Below are positions 22,261-25,000 of a stretch of 25,000 nucleotides of DNA, one piece after another (the first letter of the stretch is position 1; each line of letters starts with the position of its first letter). Origin of the DNA: Sphaeroforma sirkka (lineage: Eukaryota; Opisthokonta; Ichthyosporea; Ichthyophonida); the NCBI GenBank assembly GCA_001586965.3, contig LUCW03000216.1, positions 35,001 through 60,000 of the forward strand, in the 5' to 3' direction. A program made the translations under genes and the position numbers. The notes under the pieces are model-generated. The model searched no databases. It was not told the DNA's origin and saw nothing but the letters and a program-made list of their open reading frames with translations.

Positions 22261-25000
22261 GTAGATGCATATACACATGTATGTATGTAAGTTTTATGTT
22301 TGTCGGTATGTGTGTCTATGTATGTTTGTATGTATATTTCTCGGTATGTTTTGTATGTCTGTATGTATGTATGCATGTTTGTATGTATGTAGGCATGTAC
22401 GCATGTATGTAGGCATGTATGTATGTACGCATGCATGTATGTAATGTGTATGTATGCACGCATCTATGTACGTACATGTATGTATGTATGCATGTATGGT
22501 ACGTATGTGCAATGTATGTATGTAATGTATGCATGTATGCAATGTATGTATGTATGTATGTATGTATGTATGTATGTATGCATGTATGCATGTTATGTGC
22601 TTATGCATATTACGTATGTACGCACGCATGTATGTAATGTACGTATGTGTCTTGTACGTAATGTATGTATGCAATGTATGTACGTACGCACGCAATGTAC
22701 GTATCGCATGTGTATGTATGTATGTGTATGTATGAACCTGATTTTAATATGCATGTACGCACGTACATATATATGTGTTTGTATGTACGCATGTACGCAA
22801 TGTAATGCATGTACGTAATGTAATGTATGTATATGTATGTACTGTGGCAATGTATGTATGCATGCAATGCATGTATGCATGCATGCGCATGCACGTAATC
22901 ACGCGTGTATGTATACGCATGTCATGTATGTATGTATGCGTATGTATGTACGTATGTATGTATGCATGCAATGCATGTACGCATGTATGCATGTAATGCA
23001 ACGCAATGTATGTATGCATGTATGTATGTACGCATGTATTGCATGTATGTAACGTATGTGTATGTATGTATGTATGCGTATGCGTGTATGTATGTAACGT
23101 ATGTATGTATGTATGTATGTACGTACGTCCGCATGTAATGTATGTGCGTATGCGCCAATGTAATGTATGTACGTAATGTACGTACGTATGTGTATGTACG
23201 CTTATGTACGCATGTACGCATGCAATGCACGCATGTATGTCGCATGCATGCACGTATGTAACGCACGTAACGGCATGTATGTACGTATCAATGTATGTAT
23301 GTATGTATCGTACGTATGGCAATGTATGTATGTACGTATGTATGGGTTTAACGCATGCATGTAATGTATGTATATATGTCATGTATGTATGCATGCATGT
23401 ATGTATGCATGTATGTATGTATGTATGTATGTATGTATGTATGTATGCAATACGTATGTATGTATGTATGCATGCATGCATGCATGCATGCATGCACGCA
23501 CTGCATAATAATATGTATGCATATGTATGTAATGTATGTATGCATGTATGTATGTAATGTATGTATGTATGCAATGTATGTATGTATGTATGTATGTATG
23601 TATGTATGTATGTATGTATGTATGTATGTATGTATATATATGATGATGATGTATGTATGTATGTATATTGTATGTATGTATGTATGTACATATGTACATA
23701 CATATGTATATAGGTATGTAGGTATGTGTGTGATGTATGTACAATGTATGTATGTATGTATGTATGTAGCCATGAGCGTTCCATGTGTATTTCATGAAGC
23801 AAACGACAATTGAAAGCATTCCCAGAGCATAGGTGTTTCACATCTCCTTTTACTTGCAAGTTTAGAACATACTAGAACAGTATCGGCTGAAACCCTAAAC
23901 CCTATATCATGGAACAACAATACCGCACACAAGTGGTGTGCGCCAATTGTGGGCGAGCGAATATACAATCAATATTAAGCAAACACGTTTGCCACACTAG
24001 CAGACGTCCACGAATACTTTTGCGATAATTTATAACTTTTGATTCAGTGGCTTGAAGTGACGGATATATGAGCTAGACACTTTGTGTAGGCACGTACATA
24101 CCATGCTTGATAAATCCTCTACTGTATTGATACTCCGCACCTCTCTGATATTTCCCGTTTCAGTTTGGTCTTCTTTTGCCATTTTAGGGTGTAAGCCTTC
24201 CACTGTGATATCTTTTTCTCGCTGACCTGTGTATTAGCATATTTCGGATTACACACTTGCTTACGAGGAGTACGTCTATCGGTAACCATGACAACACTCG
24301 TGTACAAATCAATGCACCGGTCGCATTTGTCTGTGTAGCCTACATCATTTAGCGAATCTCAAATCAACAGCGACGCACAGTTTGCTGATACAGAAGTGTT
24401 GAATGGTTTACCCGGTGACGGTTTAGAACATACTGGAACCCTAAGACCCTAAAACTTTGAAACCCTGACAACCCTAATCGATTCCGCGACATATTCCCAT
24501 GTACCCACGTACCCTTCGGAAACAAGGGAACACTCATGACTAGACATACTGAAGCAGAGGAATGACTAGACATACTGAAGCAGAGGGGTAACTAGACATA
24601 CTGAACCAGAGGGATTTCTAGACATACTGAACCCGAGAAATGACTAGACATACTGAACCAGAGGAATGACTAGACATACTGAACCAGAGGAATGACTAGA
24701 CATACTGACCCAGAATATGACTAGACATACTGAACCAGAGGAATGACTAGACATACTGAAGCAGAGGGGTGACAATGGCGGTCGATGCCAATTCCTGAGC
24801 TCCAGAGGCGTCCAGCCAATCTTATAGAAAGGCGGCTGTAGCACACGAGCGCACTGAGCATGTTCCTTTCGATGCACAATATCGTGAGGTCTGACGAAGC
24901 ACTTGTCGTTCGATAGGTTATACATGTCATGACCGGCTTTGCCGTTCCCATCTGAGTTTAACTGCAGCTGTGAAATAGCAAATCGAAATGGGTCTATGAT
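8619..25000 (-). CDS. TAF1: TAF1, largest TFIID subunit, 18 exons traced (N-terminus beyond window, 3' end unresolved)
   Basis: TAF1 is the TFIID scaffold that contacts core promoter DNA, binds TAF7 through its large central domain (DUF3591) and carries a zinc knuckle. Exons from right to left are 24757-25000, 24102-24226, 21832-21924, 21255-21344, 20778-20930, 20486-20581, 19971-20096, 19666-19911, 18283-18449, 15176-15319, 14196-14290, 13671-13893, 13297-13408, 12334-12464, 11510-11603, 10835-10954, 9859-9957 and 8619-8960. They sum to 2,700 nt with consistent phases. Landmarks in family order are [25 protein letters not shown], the [11 protein letters not shown] block, [28 protein letters not shown], the C-x2-C-x4-H zinc knuckle, and TEGMRIVIS ... 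KKRK. No bromodomain was found, so this TAF1 may lack the animal double bromodomain. The coil-rich segments on both sides of the IKRVY block are short or missed. Confidence 0.93.
9060..9467 (-). other. TAF1 intron 17, one unexplained open stretch
   Basis: An open - strand stretch (about 9214-9400) encodes [20 protein letters not shown] and more, then a TAA. It follows TTTTAG, which is part of a telomere-like motif. It looks protein-like but has no family match and would end TAF1 early, so it is not called as an exon. Confidence 0.35.
9468..9858 (-). repeat. 36-43-bp minisatellite copying the exon 17 donor, with telomere-like inserts
   Basis: About ten units. In gene sense: GTATGTCAACGACAAGAAGT, then GGTGTTGTATGTTT. 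Some units go straight into the next GTATGTCAACGAC. Others carry TTTAGGGTTTAGGGTTT at the same junction instead. Several units therefore keep the donor and others have it replaced by telomere-like sequence. Confidence 0.93.
9859..9957 (-). CDS. TAF1: TAF1 exon 17 (TEGMRIVI ... KKRK)
   Basis: The 33 codons run from ACTCCCCACAG| to CGCAAA|GTATGT, and only phase 0 is open, as required. [12 protein letters not shown] and SERSKKRK match IKVEGTKIVLGK ... KKKRR after the TAF1 zinc knuckle. It is flanked on both sides by minisatellites that copy its own splice sites. Confidence 0.9.
9957..10376 (-). repeat. 87-bp tandem array copying the exon 17 acceptor
   Basis: Five units with the acceptor CATTGACTCCCCACAG|ATTCATA. 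The one nearest the exon is the real site, and the other four carry the same polypyrimidine-AG and first exon bases (ATTCATATG against ATTCATACG). The + strand is open across it in a 29-residue repeat ([11 protein letters not shown] ... [11 protein letters not shown]), probably by chance because 87 is a multiple of three. Confidence 0.93.
10560..10690. repeat. TCTCTATAGAGATATATATTG repeat
   Basis: Four units of about 29-35 bp in TAF1 intron 16. The core TCTCTATAGAGA is a perfect palindrome, so the array could form cruciforms or hairpins. Confidence 0.85.
10835..10954 (-). CDS. TAF1: TAF1 exon 16 (second half of zinc knuckle, acidic/Thr-rich)
   Basis: The 40 codons run from ATATCATCTGCAG| to CAAACG|GTGAGT, excellent signals on both sides, phase 0. 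[12 protein letters not shown] continues the knuckle (KFCPLYYQT in animals), followed by a Ser/Thr/Asp-rich linker. Confidence 0.92.
11150..11509 (-). repeat. 25-bp minisatellite copying the exon 15 donor
   Basis: About 14 units. In gene sense: CTGG|GTATGCCGACTCTGTGAGTG at the exon, then GTGG|GTATGACGCCGCTGTGAG and so on. Every unit has GG|GTATG. The 206-codon + strand frame (Thr/His/Ser/Pro-rich) is a repeat artefact. Confidence 0.93.
11510..11603 (-). CDS. TAF1: TAF1 exon 15 (first half of zinc knuckle)
   Basis: The exon runs from GACATTACACAG| to [30 protein letters not shown] matches the TAF1 knuckle KLKCGACGAIGHMRTNK: C-x2-C-x4-H is present here, and the last Cys is supplied by exon 16 (RKCPLW). 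The basic coil that normally precedes the knuckle is short or missing. Confidence 0.92.
11790..12260. repeat. About 58-bp minisatellite in TAF1 intron 14
   Basis: About eight degenerate units with AATCACTATCCATTTAGCAG and ACAAACACCACAACT. In gene sense each unit has TTCTTTCAG|TTGTGG, which resembles an acceptor, but it is not a copy of the exon 15 border. Confidence 0.88.
12334..12464 (-). CDS. TAF1: TAF1 exon 14 (IKRVY block)
   Basis: The exon runs from TCTTGTTCTGTAG| to [31 protein letters not shown] and [13 protein letters not shown] match [33 protein letters not shown] of TAF1 closely in spacing. Open frames in the two other - phases and on the + strand have no family match. Confidence 0.9.
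12465..13296 (-). other. TAF1 intron 13, no exon recognised
   Basis: Animal TAF1 has a charged coil (REREEQERKELQRML) here. I found no exon for it, and exons 13 and 14 join in phase without one. The intron holds AT-rich degenerate repeats of AAGATTATGAT type (12840-13030) and telomere-like TTAGGGTTTAGGG (12537-12556, 12693-12710). Confidence 0.6.
13297..13408 (-). CDS. TAF1: TAF1 exon 13 (acidic SIEDMLQ block)
   Basis: The exon runs from GTCTGGTGTTGGCAG| to [32 protein letters not shown] matches [20 protein letters not shown] of TAF1. The Arg codon at its start is split with exon 12. Intron 12 holds a duplicated GTACCTG(T/C)GTTRACTTAG phrase. Confidence 0.9.
13671..13893 (-). CDS. TAF1: TAF1 exon 12 with Pro-Thr repeat
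   Basis: The exon runs from CCTGCATCACACAG| to CCTGAGAG|GTCAGA and is phase-consistent with both neighbours. [12 protein letters not shown] fits VVRTMSTEQAR, and [20 protein letters not shown] fits [21 protein letters not shown] of TAF1. It then runs into (PT)n encoded by a GGTGTT hexamer repeat. GTCAGA is an unusual donor. Confidence 0.88.
14196..14290 (-). CDS. TAF1: TAF1 exon 11
   Basis: The strong acceptor TTCTTTGCCTTTTTAG| and the consensus donor ATGT|GTAAGT. The first base completes an Arg codon. [20 protein letters not shown] and FREKRKM match [21 protein letters not shown] of TAF1. The donor occurs a second time 35 bp into the intron, with a telomere-like AAACCCTAAACCCT between the two. 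Confidence 0.88.
14600..14712. repeat. 22-bp repeat (ACCATCTGAGGAAAACCCCTAA)
   Basis: Four to five degenerate units in TAF1 intron 10. Each combines ATCTGAGG with a CCCTAAAA-like part. Not next to an exon. Confidence 0.75.
14782..15189 (-). repeat. 42-bp minisatellite copying the exon 10 donor
   Basis: About ten units. In gene sense each reads CCAAGGCAGACCTAAG|GTGTGTCATAGG or a variant. The exon end is ACAAGGCAGACCTAAG|GTGTATCATAGG, so about 14 exon bases and the donor are copied. Some units have GTATGT as donor, a better site than the real GTGTAT. Confidence 0.93.
15176..15319 (-). CDS. TAF1: TAF1 exon 10 (GDPTGCGxGxS block)
   Basis: The acceptor GCGTAGATAG| completes the split codon from exon 9 as Arg. 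The donor is [31 protein letters not shown] is the hallmark TAF1 motif ([22 protein letters not shown]). The end, HHKADLR, leads into the DADLRRLSLKNAK equivalent. Confidence 0.96.
15267..15450 (-). repeat. 94-bp tandem duplication containing the start of exon 10 (decoy exon)
   Basis: The first 53 bases of exon 10 and about 40 bases of the intron before it are repeated 94 bp upstream. The copy has its own acceptor (ATAGACAG| at 15414-15415). It would read [18 protein letters not shown] before running into intron-derived sequence and a TGA. The copy has Leu for the Pro of GDPTGCG. Confidence 0.92.
15692..18299 (-). repeat. 62-bp array with 247-bp higher-order period, copying the exon 9 donor
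   Basis: About 42 units of roughly 62 bp fill most of intron 9. Four units form a 247-bp higher-order repeat present about nine times, with copies almost identical between about 15792 and 18008. In gene sense each unit carries GATGCAATCTACAGTAG|GTGACTG or a close variant, which is the exon 9 tail plus its donor. Units next to the exon (18008-18290) are more diverged than the central ones. The seven or more 74-codon + strand frames spaced 247 bp apart are artefacts. Confidence 0.95.
18283..18449 (-). CDS. TAF1: TAF1 exon 9 (APWxTTR block)
   Basis: The exon is 55 codons plus two bases, from CCATTCGCACAG| to [33 protein letters not shown] and [18 protein letters not shown] match CCAYYSMIAAEQRLKDAGY ... 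VRTAPWNTTRAFIAAM of TAF1. Its last 17 bases are repeated throughout the array that follows. Confidence 0.95.
18450..19665 (-). repeat. TAF1 intron 8 repeats: (TATGTG)n and a 91-bp duplication
   Basis: The donor is followed at once by (AT)n and (GT)n (about 19642-19664). A (TATGTG) hexamer repeat of about 28 units runs at about 19107-19277 (+ strand). A 91-bp unit with ATAGGTTATACTATGGACAA occurs twice at about 18927-19108. A run of AAACAGA-like bases and telomere-like CCCTAAACC / GGGTTTAGGG lie at about 18768-18850. Confidence 0.88.
19666..19911 (-). CDS. TAF1: TAF1 exon 8
   Basis: The exon is 82 codons, phase 0 on both sides. The acceptor ACGTATTAG is weak, but it is the only AG that keeps the frame open. 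The donor is CCATCT|GTATAT. The second half ([11 protein letters not shown] ... TIWFRAHC ... [15 protein letters not shown]) fits ADFKRTGMDSNWWVL ... RLPTEEEIRAMVSPE of TAF1. The first 40 residues are Ser/Pro/Ala-rich and have no counterpart, so they are an insertion or the true start lies inside. Confidence 0.7.
19941..19970 (-). repeat. 12-bp repeat copying the exon 7 donor
   Basis: In gene sense the exon end and intron read TGCAT|GTATGTG, repeated twice more as GTGCAT|GTATGTG. All units are in frame (VCVHVCVH), so a later donor would lengthen the protein by four or eight residues. The whole intron is only about 59 nt. Confidence 0.88.
19971..20096 (-). CDS. TAF1: TAF1 exon 7 (AF(P) helix block)
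   Basis: The 42 codons run from GTGCTGCCGCAG| to [32 protein letters not shown] matches [23 protein letters not shown] of TAF1. The 5' border is duplicated 140 bp upstream and the 3' border is triplicated in 12-bp units. Confidence 0.88.
20081..20335 (-). repeat. Partial tandem duplication carrying the exon 7 acceptor
   Basis: About 125 bp that include the last bases of intron 6, the acceptor and about 16 bases of exon 7 are repeated 140 bp upstream. The real border is GCCGCAG|GTGCGGCTGTCC, and the copy (border at 20236) is GCCGCAG|GTGTGGCTGTTC. A short telomere-like stretch (20197-20218) separates the copies. Confidence 0.9.
20486..20581 (-). CDS. TAF1: TAF1 exon 6 (GQxxPxxEVPxP block)
   Basis: The 32 codons run from CATGCACACAG| to CTCAGG|GTATGT, phase 0. 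[20 protein letters not shown] and [11 protein letters not shown] match IFVVGQQCPLFEVPGPNS ... HIRDFLQ of TAF1. Confidence 0.87.
20778..20930 (-). CDS. TAF1: TAF1 exon 5 (LHPGQ block)
   Basis: The 51 codons run from GTGGTAATACAG| to [32 protein letters not shown], then RVPLFAH, then [18 protein letters not shown] match TAF1 [20 protein letters not shown] ... DFLIIRxxxGYYIREL. A telomere-like TTTTAGGGTTAGGG follows eight bases into the intron. Confidence 0.95.
20970..21056. repeat. Direct duplication of about 46 bp in TAF1 intron 4
   Basis: ACACTTGTAAGATATCTGAA and the following AGTAA(C/G)TTAACGTTAACTGATGT occur twice head to tail, nearly identical. The sequence lies just upstream of the acceptor region of exon 5. 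Confidence 0.85.
21255..21344 (-). CDS. TAF1: TAF1 exon 4
   Basis: The 30 codons run from TTTTCTTTCAATAG| to TTAGTT|GTATGA, phase 0. The peptide contains [20 protein letters not shown], which matches the YGETVYCHTSPFL region that precedes LHPGQ in TAF1. Conservation is modest, but position and splice sites agree. Confidence 0.75.
21769..21831 (-). repeat. 21-bp repeat copying the exon 3 donor, three units
   Basis: In gene sense the border reads CATAAG|GTATTTGTTTTAGGGTT, and the next units read TCAAG|GTAATTGTTTTAGGG and TTAAG|GTATTTGTTTTAGGG. Each unit holds a donor and a telomere-like TTTTAGGG. The unit is a multiple of three and has no stop in frame, so use of a later donor would add VFVLGFK-type heptads. 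Confidence 0.92.
21832..21924 (-). CDS. TAF1: TAF1 exon 3 (DGDLILxEYSEE block)
   Basis: The 31 codons run from TTTTGTGGCAG| to CATAAG|GTATTT, phase 0 on both sides. [17 protein letters not shown] and [13 protein letters not shown] match TAF1 DGDLILAEYSEENGPLM ... QVGMATKIKNYYK almost position by position. Confidence 0.95.
21925..24101 (-). repeat. TAF1 intron 2, filled with simple repeats
   Basis: In + coordinates, (TA)n runs at about 22016-22067 and 22098-22150, followed by (GT)n and more AT-rich tracts to about 22260. From there to about 23768 the sequence is an ATGT/GTAC/GCAT-type tetranucleotide landscape with CG steps and short perfect (GTAT)n runs. Long open frames on both strands here (Tyr/Ile/His/Thr or Met/Tyr/Val/Cys only) are repeat artefacts. 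The rest (23830-24101) is unremarkable apart from a telomere-like motif at about 23890. Confidence 0.93.
24102..24226 (-). CDS. TAF1: TAF1 exon 2
   Basis: The acceptor CTAATACACAG has a possible branch site, GCTAAT, close to it. The donor is ATG|GTATGT. The first two bases complete the codon from exon 1. The end of the peptide, [13 protein letters not shown], joins DGDLI of the next exon and matches FMRTPQDLTGKDGDLI in animal TAF1. The upstream part ([14 protein letters not shown]) is not conserved. Confidence 0.82.
24536..24770 (-). repeat. 26-bp minisatellite copying the exon 1 donor
   Basis: Nine copies, including the one at the real border. In gene sense each reads CCTCTGGTTCA|GTATGTCTAG, against CCTCTGCTTCA|GTATGTCTAG at the exon. 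About 11 exon bases plus the donor are repeated. Confidence 0.93.
24757..25000 (-). CDS. TAF1: TAF1 exon 1 of 18 traced (HRPPL block), runs off the window
   Basis: The - strand is open from the window edge to the donor TTCA|GTATGT. The peptide reads [15 protein letters not shown], then [15 protein letters not shown], then [20 protein letters not shown] and PPLSPLCF. This matches the TAF1 block DPFNISND ... PFxPTHMGPxKLRxFHRPPL. The exon ends with one base of a split codon. The array that follows copies this donor. Confidence 0.93.

Noticed and set aside
22000-23860. Long open frames on both strands, up to 371 codons
   Set aside because: They are made almost only of Tyr, Ile, His and Thr, or Met, Tyr, Val and Cys, as expected from tetranucleotide repeats.

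Overview
This is a gene-poor, intron- and repeat-rich stretch of a nuclear eukaryotic genome. It holds two convergent, spliced genes that both encode subunits of the general transcription factor TFIID. On the + strand is the 3' part of TAF4: four exons between 839 and 3185, ending in the family's conserved C-terminal motif. On the - strand, from the right edge of the window down to about 8.6 kb, is most of TAF1. I could thread 18 exons (25000 to 8619) through it. All 17 junctions agree in phase and use GT-AG borders, giving exactly 900 codons. They follow the known order of TAF1 blocks: the HRPPL segment, the DGDLILxEYSEE block, the LHPGQ block, APWxTTR, GDPTGCGxGxS, the acidic D/E segment, the IKRVY block, the zinc knuckle, and a basic KKRK stretch. 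The TAF1 N-terminus lies beyond 25000. Its last exons are not settled: the candidates are 6970-7116, and a 6003-6122 plus 5862-5909 pair that may instead belong to another gene.

The organism cannot be named from the sequence alone. Many mostly long introns, TTTAGGG-type telomere-like motifs sprinkled through introns and spacers, and clear TAF1/TAF4 orthology suggest a unicellular eukaryote. An ichthyosporean-like holozoan is one possibility, but this is a low-confidence inference.

Layout: 1-838, TAF4 upstream intron with minisatellites; 839-3185, TAF4 exons 1-4; 3186-5861, spacer with two minisatellites; 5862-8618, uncertain 3' exons and a 133-bp repeat; 8619-25000, TAF1. The largest TAF1 introns hold a 2.6-kb array with a 247-bp higher-order period (15.7-18.3 kb), a (TATGTG)n block (19.1 kb), and about 1.8 kb of AT/GT and ATGT-type simple repeats (22.0-23.8 kb).

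The most unusual feature is how the intronic minisatellites relate to splice sites. In at least eight TAF1 introns the tandem array starts exactly at the exon border. Its unit contains the real 5' splice site, often with 4-17 bases of exon tail, so the pre-mRNA would carry from two to about forty copies of its own donor. Three exons (7, 10 and 17) show the mirror case, with acceptor sites copied upstream. I found no transposase, RNA gene, CRISPR array or intact mobile element.
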